Shown one piece after another: positions 16,114 through 24,941 of a DNA stretch of 64,000 nt. Below the pieces are notes generated by a model. The model saw nothing but the letters and a program-made list of their open reading frames with translations, did not search any database and was not told the DNA's origin. Numbering within the stretch: position 1 is the stretch's first letter; each line of letters starts with the position of its first letter. Source of the DNA: Acinetobacter sp. ANC 3929 (GTDB lineage: Bacteria > Pseudomonadota > Gammaproteobacteria > Pseudomonadales > Moraxellaceae). The translations under genes were made by a program, and so were the position numbers. Where the stretch lies: contig NZ_KB849999.1 in NCBI RefSeq assembly GCF_000369405.1, forward strand, positions 62,001-126,000, given 5' to 3'.

Positions 16114-16531
16114 TTTGTGACTTAATCCATTCTTTATCATCTTTACTGAAGCCCGTTAACTCACGGATAGGGTAGCGGGTTGGCTTCGCACTCTTACTCG
16201 GCCTAATAGTTTTCCCCTTCTGGTGTACTGAGGCAACAAAACCAGTATGTCCACCGAATCCGATGGCAGCATGATTTTCTGAATATTCAGTTTTTAATTG
16301 TCTGCCAATTTTTTGGAACATGGCTGCGTTACGTTTAATCTTTCCAATTTGTTCCCGTTTCCTTGGAACGAATCGATTACCGTTTGGATCTCGCTGCTGT
16401 TTAATTCTGTCCCGAAAACGAATGCGTAATCCTTGTGATAATTTACGCATTAGTTCACGACGTTGGGCAGGTTCAAGTAATAAACCAATTTGATCAAGCC
16501 AATGATTTAAGCCCTCAATCGCATCCATCAT
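16079..16531 (-). CDS. S: Tail completion protein gpS
   Basis: 150-residue P2 gpS-like virion morphogenesis protein (P2 gpS is 150), needed to complete the tail. Characteristic features are the basic RDRIKQQRDPNGNRFVPRKRE segment and the later RELTGFSKDDKEWI. The start overlaps gpR by 4 bp. Its 3' end overlaps the end of the opposing cargo gene, so the last residues (FLTHKTYQ) may have been changed by the insertion. Confidence 0.9.
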   Translation of the reverse strand: MMDAIEGLNHWLDQIGLLLEPAQRRELMRKLSQGLRIRFRDRIKQQRDPNGNRFVPRKREQIGKIKRNAAMFQKIGRQLKTEYSENHAAIGFGGHTGFVASVHQKGKTIRPSKSAKPTRYPIRELTGFSKDDKEWIKSQIIIFLTHKTYQ

Positions 16532-16920
16532 TCACCTGCAGGGAAAAAACCGCCACGTTTTTCGCACCAAACAATAGGTGGACAAATGTGATAACTAGCT
16601 TGATCAAAAACAATTTTATCCCGCTGCGGGAAGTCTATCTCTAAGTCAAAAGTATCAGAATCAATAATTTCAGAGTTAAAAGATAACTGGATATCTTTCC
16701 CCGTTGAATCTAAATGTAAATTTTTAGACTCTAACCAGGTTCTAATCAACATTAGAACCTCGATAGGATCTCCCCGGTAATCTAGGATTAAAATGCGGAC
16801 CGTATAATCCATATAACCATCTTTTTGAGTGCCATTAACAATCAAGGGATGGCATTTATCCGCTGACATCAAAGGCAAACGTTCAATTAAAAACGGTTTA
16901 AGTTGGACTAGGGCTTGCAT
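16528..16920 (-). CDS. R: Tail completion protein gpR
   Basis: 130-residue P2 gpR-like tail completion protein acting with gpS at the head-proximal tail end. The sequence opens MQALVQLKPFLIERLP and has the central DYTVRILILDYRGDP strand pair, both family features; P2 gpR is 155 residues. It starts 2 bp after the muramidase gene stops and overlaps gpS by 4 bp. Confidence 0.88.
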   Translation of the reverse strand: MQALVQLKPFLIERLPLMSADKCHPLIVNGTQKDGYMDYTVRILILDYRGDPIEVLMLIRTWLESKNLHLDSTGKDIQLSFNSEIIDSDTFDLEIDFPQRDKIVFDQASYHICPPIVWCEKRGGFFPAGE

Positions 16921-16922
16921 GA

Positions 16923-17507
16923 CTATCTCGCAAAACGTTGAAAAGCATTGGCCAACTTTGTGTCGTAATTATTGGCTTTGTAGTTTTGACCGTTGTATCC
17001 CTGGGCGAATGATTTCCAATCCTTGTTTTTCAAAGCATTAATTAAATTATTTACTTTGATATAGCGGCACATTGCATCCAATTGATGGGCTTCATTCTTG
17101 TACATCGCATTTAAAAAGTCTTGGATTGAATCATAGCCAAGCGCATACCAGTGATAACCCATGACCTGACCAAGTCCCCAGCTACAAGACTCTAAAGCAC
17201 TTTCACGGTCAAATTTGACGGCATCCTGAAGCTTTAAATGTTGTACTGACTCTAAACCATAATCACCCGAGGTTTTTGAGCAAAGATCAGGGCGTTTTCG
17301 CATCATTTCATCAGCGATTTTTGACTTTTTATTTTGAATTAATCTGCGACGCATGATGTGGCGTTCATACAAAATAACGGGTGAGCCATCTTTGTTAAAA
17401 CCTGAGCTTTTACATTCGATTTCAATCACAGCACGTAATGCGGCTGTTTCAATACCGAGGTTTTTAGCCTGTTGCTCAATTTGGTCCAAGGAAATTTTTA
17501 AACTCAT
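16923..17507 (-). CDS. Endolysin, N-acetylmuramidase family
   Basis: 194-residue muramidase of the PF11860-like type that cleaves the peptidoglycan glycan chain at lysis. The catalytic region has AVIEIECKSSGF near residues 27-38, followed by PVILYERHIMRRRL and the SWGLGQVMGYHW segment. It ends ..AQGYNGQNYKANNYDTKLANAFQR, typical of the family. It lacks a signal peptide, so it needs a holin, and a three-TM protein lies directly upstream. It replaces the unrelated P2 gpK lysozyme. No Rz/Rz1 pair was found nearby. Confidence 0.88.
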   Translation of the reverse strand: MSLKISLDQIEQQAKNLGIETAALRAVIEIECKSSGFNKDGSPVILYERHIMRRRLIQNKKSKIADEMMRKRPDLCSKTSGDYGLESVQHLKLQDAVKFDRESALESCSWGLGQVMGYHWYALGYDSIQDFLNAMYKNEAHQLDAMCRYIKVNNLINALKNKDWKSFAQGYNGQNYKANNYDTKLANAFQRFAR

Positions 17508-17519
17508 TCAGTCCACCAT

Positions 17520-17891
17520 TCATTTAAAAATCGCGGTGAAAGTGTCTTTAATTTCTTTGATGAGTTCGCTAGGTTTTTTACCATCCATCATCTTAAAGGA
17601 TTGATATACAATTCCCACGACTAACAGGCCAAAGACTGCAAACGTTAACATTACGATGCCTTGGGCTGGGTGCGAATAATGTGTTAAACCAAAGTATTCG
17701 ATAAAAGCTGCACCACCAAAGATACTAATCGCCACACTGAACGTGAATTTAAGTAGTAAGCCTTTAGATATTTTTAATCGACCATCGATGTCAATATCAC
17801 CGCTAAGAGTCAGAGCCAAGACGGCCCCAATGATTGCGGCAACGATTTTTATGAACCATGGTAGGCCTTTTATGCTAATAGGGTCATTCAT
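17520..17891 (-). CDS. Probable holin
   Basis: About 123 residues with three hydrophobic segments (roughly 12-32, 45-65 and 77-98) and a charged C-terminus (KKPSELIKEIKDTFTAIFK). The ATG at 17891 is preferred to the one at 17897 because GGGG lies 7 bases before it. Size, topology and position between gpX and the endolysin all suggest a holin that permits lysis. I do not recognise a specific holin class. Confidence 0.65.
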   Translation of the reverse strand: MNDPISIKGLPWFIKIVAAIIGAVLALTLSGDIDIDGRLKISKGLLLKFTFSVAISIFGGAAFIEYFGLTHYSHPAQGIVMLTFAVFGLLVVGIVYQSFKMMDGKKPSELIKEIKDTFTAIFK

Positions 17892-17901
17892 GACCATCCC
17901 C

Positions 17902-18105
17902 TTAATCCCAAAGCTTGAGCGTTTGTGGAGCTGAAGCTTTGGTTAATTCTGGTAATTGTATTTTTTGATTTTCATTCAAAAAAAGCTGATTGATTGTCGA
18001 GTTTGCTTCGATAAGAGCAGGGAGCATGTCGACCGCTTTAGATCCAAAGTATCGGAACGCTATCGACTCCAAAGTGTCTCCCTGAATAGCATTGACTGAT
18101 CTCAT
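17902..18105 (-). CDS. X: Tail protein gpX (LysM-like)
   Basis: 67-residue P2 gpX family protein (P2 gpX is 67). The motif GDTLESIAFRYFG is the LysM-like start of this family, and the rest (LIEANSTINQLFLNENQKIQLP) also fits. It is an essential tail protein of unclear role. It overlaps gpL by 4 bp, in P2 order L-X. Confidence 0.92.
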   Translation of the reverse strand: MRSVNAIQGDTLESIAFRYFGSKAVDMLPALIEANSTINQLFLNENQKIQLPELTKASAPQTLKLWD

Positions 18106-18500
18106 ATTAATCGGACCCGATTACGTGGCCGATTCGTTAAGTCAGCAATCGTATGCTGCACAATCCGACGATGGGCATCTGCTTTTACTTGCTGGTTTTC
18201 ACCCCTGACTTGACCTGCGGTTGTGGTATCAAAATCCAGATTGTCTTCACATATCAGTGCTGCGGCTTCATAGCTCACAGCACGTTTATATTTGCGGATC
18301 TGTTCCTTTGATTGGATCTCAAGGCCATTTAAATCGCCATTGATGGTGTCCATTGCCAACAGGATTTTTTCAGTAAGTAAAAGTTCGCCCTTGGATTGGT
18401 CCAAACGCACGTTCGCGAGCAGATCCTTGATGCTGATACTTGGATATTCAGCAATAGGGTTTTCGACTTCAGCATCGCGAACGGGTGCGTTTAAAAGCAT
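18102..18500 (-). CDS. L: Head completion protein gpL
   Basis: 132-residue head completion/connector protein, gpL family (P2 gpL is 169). Family features include the ITIKDLL-type start (SISIKDLLANVRLDQSKGE) and KRAVSYEAAALICEDNLDFDTT. It acts at the portal after DNA packaging to allow tail joining. It follows gpM by 3 bp. Confidence 0.9.
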   Translation of the reverse strand: MLLNAPVRDAEVENPIAEYPSISIKDLLANVRLDQSKGELLLTEKILLAMDTINGDLNGLEIQSKEQIRKYKRAVSYEAAALICEDNLDFDTTTAGQVRGENQQVKADAHRRIVQHTIADLTNRPRNRVRLI

Positions 18501-18503
18501 GGT

Positions 18504-19334
18504 TTACTCCTTGGCTTTGGAGTCGGTGGACGCAGGATCAGTTGCAGCGGCATTTAAGTCTGCCACTGTAACTGCCTGCGAGCCGACCGTGGCGTCGGGA
18601 GACGACCCGGTTGCAAGTTGACGCAATCGTTTTTCAAGCTGTTCTAAATCTTTTTTACAGCCAGCTTTCGGATTGTATCGAAGTGCATTCTTGTAAGCTG
18701 AAACAGCTTCATTTGGTTGGGCTTGGCTCAATGCATCACCTAAAGCACGATAAATTTTTGCGCGGACCTCATCGACCATAGGTTCACCATCACCGAGACC
18801 AATAATTCGCTCCATAAGCGATGCATTGGCGATCGCTAGATCTTCATCATCAATAAAGACTTCAGCACATTGTTCAGTGATAAATTCAGCGGTTGAACGA
18901 GAATATCCTTCAGGCATAACCATGTCATTCAACACAACATATTCAGCAATTTTGACAGCAAGTTCAAAATCGTTGACATCACACGCCCAGATCATCAAAT
19001 GAACGAGGGTAGTGTTTTGTGGAGCTGGTGAAACAGCCAGACAGCCATCAATAAAACCTACATATTCTGGAAGCCATTCCGCTTTTTTCGCGATACGCTC
19101 TTGAATCGATTTCATACCACTAAGAATATTCAAATGATTGAACATGCGTAGTTCGATATTTGGCTGGTTACCCTGATTCAATAGCTCAGTAGGAATTTGA
19201 ACTGTTTGATCTGGGCCCGATGCCAAGTCAACCGCAAAAGTGCGTTTGACTCTTGGATCTTGGCTTTGTTGGGCTTTTATGGCCCGTTCAGCCAGCATCT
19301 TTTCACGATGCTGGCGCATAGAATTAACGGTCAT
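18504..19334 (-). CDS. M: Small terminase subunit gpM
   Basis: 276-residue small terminase/endonuclease subunit of the P2 packaging motor (P2 gpM is 247). Segments LNILSGMKSIQERIAKKAEWLPEY and HLMIWACDVNDFELAVKIAEYVV are typical. The C-terminal 40 residues, rich in Ala, Ser, Asp and Thr, extend beyond the P2 protein. It works with gpP on cos DNA. It lies 2 bp after the capsid gene. Confidence 0.92.
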   Translation of the reverse strand: MTVNSMRQHREKMLAERAIKAQQSQDPRVKRTFAVDLASGPDQTVQIPTELLNQGNQPNIELRMFNHLNILSGMKSIQERIAKKAEWLPEYVGFIDGCLAVSPAPQNTTLVHLMIWACDVNDFELAVKIAEYVVLNDMVMPEGYSRSTAEFITEQCAEVFIDDEDLAIANASLMERIIGLGDGEPMVDEVRAKIYRALGDALSQAQPNEAVSAYKNALRYNPKAGCKKDLEQLEKRLRQLATGSSPDATVGSQAVTVADLNAAATDPASTDSKAKE

Positions 19335-19336
19335 GT

Positions 19337-20371
19337 TTATTGGACCTCAATGTTTTCGATGAGAACAGCCTTTGTATAATCTTCAACTACAAAGTCTTCG
19401 TTCACTGATTGATAATCCACCGCACGATTCCATGAGGGTTGATCTTCGATAGAGCGGTTAAAAGTACCGTTCTGCATATAAATCGACAGATTATCAGCAG
19501 TTGTGATCAGCATGGTTTTAGCTGGAAATTTTGGAACATGCAGAGCAGGTAGAGTGCCTAGTTGCTTATTTGCATAAATGGTACGGGCAGCCAATTGTTC
19601 GGTTGGATCTTGAATTTTATTTAATAGTGGTAAATATTTATCGCTCAAAATTCCACGGCCACAAATGACTATCAATCCACTATCTTTATGCTGATCAGCA
19701 ATAAATTCTTCGACAGCGTATTCCACCAAGCCATCTACTGTTTTGTATTCATTAGCTGCACCGATCAGGGTTTTTTTGACGACATTACCACCAACATTGA
19801 CGTCTTCTCCCGCATAGTGTTGCTCTGGTGCAATCTCACGAATTTTTTGCAACCATCCGCGTTTCACATCCTGTAATAATGGATTCGCGATGCGATCAGA
19901 AGTCGGAGCGCGGTATAAACCATTCCACCCAATACAAAGTTTATCCAACGCAACAGCACGAATAACGAGTACCTGAAGCATTTGCTTGAAATTTGGGTGA
20001 TGACGCCATGCATTCAGCAATGCCCATTTCATAGCAACGTCATAATCTGTCTGAGTACAATCATATTCATCCAGATGATCCAGATTTCCCACTGGAGTCG
20101 GTTGACGTTCTTGGACATTGGTATTGGTGTTACCAGCAATGCTTGAGCCGATACTTAATGCAATTTTTTCACCACGAGCATTATCAACAGGGAAATAATT
20201 GATTAACTTTAAAAAATCGGCTTGTTCCTGATATGCCTTGATGATTTTTTGCTGTGGTACGGGATTTACAGCAAATGTATGAAGAACACTCTCGACACCA
20301 TTGGCGCGAGCAATATCAGCTTTATAGGATTCAAATAGCTGACGTGCTTGTGGTTGTAGAACTACAGACAT
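19337..20371 (-). CDS. N: Major capsid protein gpN
   Basis: 344-residue P2-type major capsid protein (P2 gpN is 357), HK97-like fold. Conserved segments include ANGVESVLHTFAVNPVPQQK near the N-terminus (the region processed in P2), the E-loop-like GSSIAGNTNTNVQERQP and KWALLNAWRHHPNF. It follows the scaffold gpO by 14 bp, in the order O-N-M-L. Confidence 0.95.
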   Translation of the reverse strand: MSVVLQPQARQLFESYKADIARANGVESVLHTFAVNPVPQQKIIKAYQEQADFLKLINYFPVDNARGEKIALSIGSSIAGNTNTNVQERQPTPVGNLDHLDEYDCTQTDYDVAMKWALLNAWRHHPNFKQMLQVLVIRAVALDKLCIGWNGLYRAPTSDRIANPLLQDVKRGWLQKIREIAPEQHYAGEDVNVGGNVVKKTLIGAANEYKTVDGLVEYAVEEFIADQHKDSGLIVICGRGILSDKYLPLLNKIQDPTEQLAARTIYANKQLGTLPALHVPKFPAKTMLITTADNLSIYMQNGTFNRSIEDQPSWNRAVDYQSVNEDFVVEDYTKAVLIENIEVQ

Positions 20372-20385
20372 ATTTAATTAATTCC

Positions 20386-21309
20386 TTAGTAATCGACAGT
20401 GTTTGCTGCGCCACCTGCTTGTGCTGGTGGTGGGTTCAATGGGGTTGTACTTAAAGCATTGAACTGATTTTTTAAATCGCTCATGCCTTGGGAAAGTTGT
20501 TGCAAAGTCGTAGCCAACTCAGGGGGAAGGCCGTTAGTTGGTGCGGATTGTTGTTGCTGTTCAGGAGCAGCTGCAGGAGGGGTTTGTGTTGTAGGAGCAA
20601 CTGCAGCTGGGGTTTGTGTTGTAGGAGCAATAGCAGTTGGATTGCTTAAAGATTGTTTAAGCCCACTCATTTCCTGAGTTAAGGTTTTTAAGCCTGTTAA
20701 ACACTGGACCACGCCTTGTGTTAATTGGCCTGCCAATTCTTCGCTAACTGCAAATTGTTCTTGTGGCTTTGGAGTTGGGGTCAAAATTTCTTTGAGTTGT
20801 TCTAGGAAAGTTTTTCCTTCATTTGATTTTTCAGACATGGTGATATAAATCTCCGAATCATGTTGGGTTCTGAGCGTATGAGGGTTTGCAGAAAATTTGA
20901 TGGCTTGAGTGCCTAATGAGTTCGGCGTGTCAGTCATTCCTAAACCGACTAGATATGCTTTACCTGTCCCGGCAAAATTTCGGTAAAACTCAATTGAAGG
21001 GTAAATTTTTTGCCCTTTTTTATTCATTTCCACAAAATTGGGTAAAGCTGAAATGGTCGCGAATAAATGAAGCTTTCCGTCTACTTCTTCTGCTTCAGCT
21101 TTCAAAATATCGCCATAAGCATTGAATGGTGGTTCAGGCGACCAACCCCCGAAATGTTCGATATTGATACGACCCGCATAATGCTCCGGGTTGTATGTGC
21201 TTGCCATTTCTTGAATCTCTTGACGCATTAATTCACGTCCATCGACGGTTTGTCCCTCACGGGCAACACGAAATCGTTTGATTACACGTCCTTCTCCTGG
21301 TAGTTCCAT
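20386..21309 (-). CDS. O: Capsid scaffold-protease gpO
   Basis: 307-residue capsid scaffolding protein with an N-terminal self-cleaving serine protease. D23, H52 (in INIEHFGGW) and S105 (in KIYPSIEFY) match the D19/H48/S107 triad known for P2 gpO. The C-terminal scaffold region carries an unusual Pro/Ala/Thr/Gln-rich linker. It is encoded by two direct repeats with a 30-bp period at about 20580-20639, followed by a Gln run. The repeat is in frame and may vary in copy number. It is the first gene of the O-N-M-L operon, facing box D. Confidence 0.93.
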   Translation of the reverse strand: MELPGEGRVIKRFRVAREGQTVDGRELMRQEIQEMASTYNPEHYAGRINIEHFGGWSPEPPFNAYGDILKAEAEEVDGKLHLFATISALPNFVEMNKKGQKIYPSIEFYRNFAGTGKAYLVGLGMTDTPNSLGTQAIKFSANPHTLRTQHDSEIYITMSEKSNEGKTFLEQLKEILTPTPKPQEQFAVSEELAGQLTQGVVQCLTGLKTLTQEMSGLKQSLSNPTAIAPTTQTPAAVAPTTQTPPAAAPEQQQQSAPTNGLPPELATTLQQLSQGMSDLKNQFNALSTTPLNPPPAQAGGAANTVDY

Positions 21310-21383
21310 TAAATTATCCGCAATTCATTTTTAAGATGATTGCAGTCTGCTTTGACCAAAGGTATGGGCGCAATCTGACCTAT

Positions 21384-21404
21384 CCTGATTAACGCTTAAT
21401 CAGG
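21384..21404. promoter_or_regulatory. Late-promoter box D between O and P
   Basis: CCTGATTA-ACGCT-TAATCAGG has perfect arms, extending to 9 bp around CGC. It is the only fully symmetrical copy, and the only one between divergent operons. It is about 65 bp from the P ATG and 75 bp from the O ATG. P2 promoters PP and PO lie in the same place. No -10 as clear as at boxes A-C was seen on either side. Confidence 0.55.
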
Positions 21405-21449
21405 AAAACATCACTCAGAGATTTTTTGTGCTTATCGCAACATTGGCAC

Positions 21450-23231
21450 ATGAATACAAATACGCCGACGTTCCTTGAACTCATGAACCCAAGACAGCAG
21501 GGAAGAATTCTTTTCTCGATGGGTATGTCTGTCTCTGAAATCGCCAATCACACTGGCGAAAATCGTTCGACTGTAGAAAGTTGGAAACAGCGCGATCAGT
21601 GGGCAAAATCGGATGTTTTTGATGACATCACAATTGCCTTGAAAATCCGTTATATGTCACTCACTTTCATGGAAAATAAAAGTAATGCCAATTACAAGGA
21701 AATGGAACGGATCTCAAAAGAGTTCGAACGATGGGCTAGGATCAATAAATATTTAGAGTCAGGTAAACAAACGGATCTCAATCCGAACATTGAGAACAGA
21801 AATGCAGGACCTAAAAAGCGGAAACTTAAAAATGAAATTACGCTCGAGGATCTGGAAAAACTTGAGGAAGCATTCAAGGAATTTTTGTACGTTTATCAAG
21901 AGGAATGGATGGATGCAATTTCTTGGTCTCGTATTTTTATATTATTAAAATCTCGCCAGATCGGAGCGACTTATATTTTTGCTTTATGGGCATTGATTGA
22001 TTTATTAAAAACAGGGAAGAATAAAATTTTCATGTCTGCGTCAAAAGCGCAGGCTTACCAATTTGTCGAATATATAAAAGCATTTGTGCTTGATGTCATT
22101 GGGTTAGATCTGACTGGAGATCCGATTGTGATCAATGGACCGAATGGACAAGCAACAGTCTACTACTTGGGAACAAATGCGCTGACAGCACAAGGTCGAC
22201 ATGGCGATGTCATCATGGATGAGTTTTTTTGGATTCGTAAGTTTTTACAGTTCAAAAAAGTTGCTTCTGCAATGGCATCCCAAAAAATGTATAAGCAAAT
22301 TTATATGTCTACCCCTTCAAGTATTTTGCATGAAGCATTTACATTCTGGACAGGTAAAGACAGCAAACGAAAACTACCTATCGAGATCGATGTCAGCAAG
22401 GTTGCATTAAAAACTCCAGTTAAGTGCGCTGATAGGAAAACTAGACAAATTGTCACATTGAGCGATGCCGAGGAAAAAGGGTGTGATCTATTTGATCGTG
22501 AGGATCTCCTTGCAGAATATGGCGACGAGGAATTTGCCAATTTATTCGATTGTGAATTTATCGATGATTCAGGATCTTATTTTCCACTTAAAGACATCAT
22601 CCCGAATATGGTCGACACCTGGGAAGTTTGGAAGGACTTTTTTCCTAATCAAAATCCACGTTATGCAGGGGAAGTTTGGCTCGGCTACGATCCTTCGTTC
22701 ACTGGAGACAATGCAGCACTTGCCATAATTGCACCGCCACGCACACCGCTGGAACCCTATCGAATCCTAGAAATCAAACAATTTCAGGGTATGAAAGCCA
22801 GTGAACAAGCTTTGTACATCAAAAAAGTTTGCGGACGTTACAACGTTACTTTTATCGGTATTGATAACACTGGGAATGGTTTGGCCGTTGCTGAGCATGT
22901 AGAGATTTTCTTCCCGCAACTCACGCGCTTGAACTACACACCAGAATTGAAAATCCGTATGGGCCTACGGGTAAAAGAATTATTCCAGAAACGCAGACTG
23001 CATTTTGATGCAGGTTTACAAGTAGTGGCTAAGTCCTTTTTATCGATCAAAAAAGCACTCACTGGAGGCGGTGGAAACAAAACACTGATCACAAGTCGAA
23101 GTGCTGAAACGGGTCACGGAGACATAGCTTGGGCAGTAATGAACGGACTAGAGAATGCACCAATTATTCATGTCCCAGATCCAGAACATCAAGGCGCACG
23201 TCAAAGCCGTATCAGAGTATTTAATTCATGA
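21450..23231 (+). CDS. P: Large terminase ATPase gpP
   Basis: 593-residue large terminase subunit (P2 gpP is 590). It begins with a helix-turn-helix-like region (FSMGMSVSEIANHTGENRSTVESWKQRDQW, residues about 22-52). The ATPase follows, with the Walker A-like LKSRQIGATY, then DVIMDEFFW as Walker B. The C-terminal nuclease domain contains WLGYDPSF and the DNTGNG segment. I take the ATG at 21450; an in-frame TTG at 21426 is possible. It pumps DNA into the capsid together with gpM and the portal. Its stop overlaps the portal start. Confidence 0.93.
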   Translation: MNTNTPTFLELMNPRQQGRILFSMGMSVSEIANHTGENRSTVESWKQRDQWAKSDVFDDITIALKIRYMSLTFMENKSNANYKEMERISKEFERWARINKYLESGKQTDLNPNIENRNAGPKKRKLKNEITLEDLEKLEEAFKEFLYVYQEEWMDAISWSRIFILLKSRQIGATYIFALWALIDLLKTGKNKIFMSASKAQAYQFVEYIKAFVLDVIGLDLTGDPIVINGPNGQATVYYLGTNALTAQGRHGDVIMDEFFWIRKFLQFKKVASAMASQKMYKQIYMSTPSSILHEAFTFWTGKDSKRKLPIEIDVSKVALKTPVKCADRKTRQIVTLSDAEEKGCDLFDREDLLAEYGDEEFANLFDCEFIDDSGSYFPLKDIIPNMVDTWEVWKDFFPNQNPRYAGEVWLGYDPSFTGDNAALAIIAPPRTPLEPYRILEIKQFQGMKASEQALYIKKVCGRYNVTFIGIDNTGNGLAVAEHVEIFFPQLTRLNYTPELKIRMGLRVKELFQKRRLHFDAGLQVVAKSFLSIKKALTGGGGNKTLITSRSAETGHGDIAWAVMNGLENAPIIHVPDPEHQGARQSRIRVFNS

Positions 23232-24307
23232 AAATATTAGACAGAGTTATTACAAGTTTATTTCCGCACAAGGAGCAAATGTCGGTTGATCATTCGGCAC
23301 CAATAAATCGCGTGAACGAACAAACTAAAACTACGTTTCGAAGTTTTGGAGATCCTGAGCCTGTTCTTGATGGCCATACTCTTTTTGAATATGGCTATTG
23401 CCCCCAATGGCAGGAATGGTATGAATTACCGTATGACATAGCTGCTACTTCAAAGCTTTATCGCGGTACCAGCCACCATACCAGTGCAATTGTCATAAAA
23501 AGAAATATTCTTTCAAATGACTTTATCCCGCATCCACTTTTAAGCCGCCATGATTTTAATGCCTTGGCATTGAATCTGATTACCTTTGCAAATTGTTATG
23601 CTCATATTCAATATAATCGATTCCGTGGTGTACTGAAGCTGACTTCACGTCCAGCAATCAATATGAGAAAAGGGATTGATCTGCAAAGATTCTTTCAATT
23701 GGATGGCTTCCAAGCAAAACAACATGTATTTGATCCGCACGAAATCATTCATATTTCTGAGCCTGATATCAATCAGGAAATTTATGGAGTTCCGAATTAT
23801 CTAAGCAGTATCAATGCCATTCTTTTGAATGAGGCAGCGACTTTATTCCGTCGTCGATATTATAAAAATGGCGCACATGCAGGTTTCATTCTTCACATTA
23901 CAGACGCCATGAAAACTCAAAAGGATGTAGACGATTTGGAGGATTCTTTAAAGAATTCAAAAGGTGCCGGCAATTTTAAAAATCTATTGGTCTATACACC
24001 AGGAGGGAAAGAAAAGGGGCTAAATGTTATACCGCTGGCTGAAGTTGCTGCAAAGGATGAGTTTTATAATATCAAGATTGCAAGCCGAGACGATCAGCTT
24101 GCTGGGCATCGTATGCCACCACAGTTGATGGGCGTAGTACCTCAGAATGCTGGAGGATTTGGAGACATTGAAAAAGCCGCTAGGGTGTTTTATTACAATG
24201 AGATCGTTTACTTACAAAATCTAATGAAACAAATAAATGATCAACTTGGAATAGAAGTAATTCGATTTAAAGAATATGACTTAATTTCTTCGGAATCAAA
24301 GCCATAG
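23228..24307 (+). CDS. Q: Portal protein gpQ
   Basis: 359-residue phage portal protein of the P2/PBSX type (P2 gpQ is 344), forming the dodecameric ring at the capsid vertex. The family features LFEYGYCPQWQEWYELP, HTSAIVIKRNIL, YGVPNYLSSINAILLNEAATLFRRRYYKNGAHAGFI and RMPPQLMGVVPQNAGGFGDIEKA are all present. The ATG overlaps the terminase stop by 4 bp. A strong terminator follows at 24364. In P2 the cos site lies just beyond this gene. Confidence 0.95.
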   Translation: MKILDRVITSLFPHKEQMSVDHSAPINRVNEQTKTTFRSFGDPEPVLDGHTLFEYGYCPQWQEWYELPYDIAATSKLYRGTSHHTSAIVIKRNILSNDFIPHPLLSRHDFNALALNLITFANCYAHIQYNRFRGVLKLTSRPAINMRKGIDLQRFFQLDGFQAKQHVFDPHEIIHISEPDINQEIYGVPNYLSSINAILLNEAATLFRRRYYKNGAHAGFILHITDAMKTQKDVDDLEDSLKNSKGAGNFKNLLVYTPGGKEKGLNVIPLAEVAAKDEFYNIKIASRDDQLAGHRMPPQLMGVVPQNAGGFGDIEKAARVFYYNEIVYLQNLMKQINDQLGIEVIRFKEYDLISSESKP

Positions 24308-24363
24308 ATACCTGTATTTTATCAAAAAAGCATTAAAAAATATACATTTATTTAATTTTTAAG

Positions 24364-24394
24364 ATGCCAAGTTTAAAGCTTGGCATTTTTTTTT
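24364..24394 (+). terminator. Terminator after the P-Q operon
   Basis: ATGCCAAG (24364-24371) pairs with CTTGGCAT (24379-24386) and is followed by eight or more T. It ends the terminase-portal transcript. Confidence 0.85.
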
Positions 24395-24444
24395 GCTTGT
24401 GAATATTAAACAGATCAATAGTGATTGCACTGGATATCAACCAA

Positions 24445-24486
24445 CAGGCAGAGGGGGCAATCGCAGTCTCCTCTCCCGCCTGCGCA
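24445..24486. other. Candidate cos site
   Basis: A GC-rich island with partial dyad symmetry (CAGGC-AGAGGGGG ... CTCCTCTCCC-GCCTG) stands in otherwise AT-rich DNA 140 bp after the portal gene. P2 has its cos cohesive end next to Q, with a GGCGAGGCGGGG core; GGCAGAGGGGGC here is similar. No experiment supports it and the cut positions are unknown. Confidence 0.4.
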
Positions 24487-24660
24487 GTTCCTAAATGTCT
24501 CATTTTTGATGCACAGAGAAATTATGTTCAAACGTTATGTTTTATAAGGTTTAGAGCCCTTTTTAATTTCATATTAGATGCGCTTTGACGCAATCCAATG
24601 CACTAAATAAAAAATAGGGAAATTAAAAGATTTTTTAAACCTTAAAACTATAGGTATTTT

Positions 24661-24941
24661 GAGGTTACAACTTAAAATTAATAGAAGTTACAAGTGTTAA
24701 GTATATGATTATTAAATTAATATTTTGTAACCTCATAGAGGTTACATGAGGTTACGGATTTTTTCAAAAAGATAGAATATCTATATAAATCATATATATA
24801 AGGGGTTACAGCTTGTAACCTCGAAAAGAGGTTACATGTAACTTCAAAGTAACCTATATGTAACTTTTATATTTTATATATTTATTAATAATAATCATAT
24901 AGTTAACTATATAAATAAATATCTGTAACTTTTGTAACCTC
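24661..24941. repeat. Iteron-like array of GAGGTTAC/GTAACCTC
   Basis: About a dozen exact or near copies of an octamer occur in both orientations. Exact GAGGTTAC is at 24661, 24738, 24748 and 24828. Exact GTAACCTC is at 24727, 24815 and 24934. Variants are at 24802, 24838, 24849, 24860 and 24925. They lie in a 1.2-kb stretch (24308-25515) without genes. Dense repeats in AT-rich DNA suggest a replication initiator or regulator binding array. No matching replication gene is in the window. Confidence 0.7.

Noticed and set aside
16528..18105. Hidden Rz/Rz1 spanin genes around the endolysin
   Set aside because: No ORF with a signal-anchor or lipobox was found there; intergenic gaps are only a few bases.
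24661..24941. The octamer array as a CRISPR
   Set aside because: Repeats are 8 bp, in both orientations and irregularly spaced, with no cas genes.
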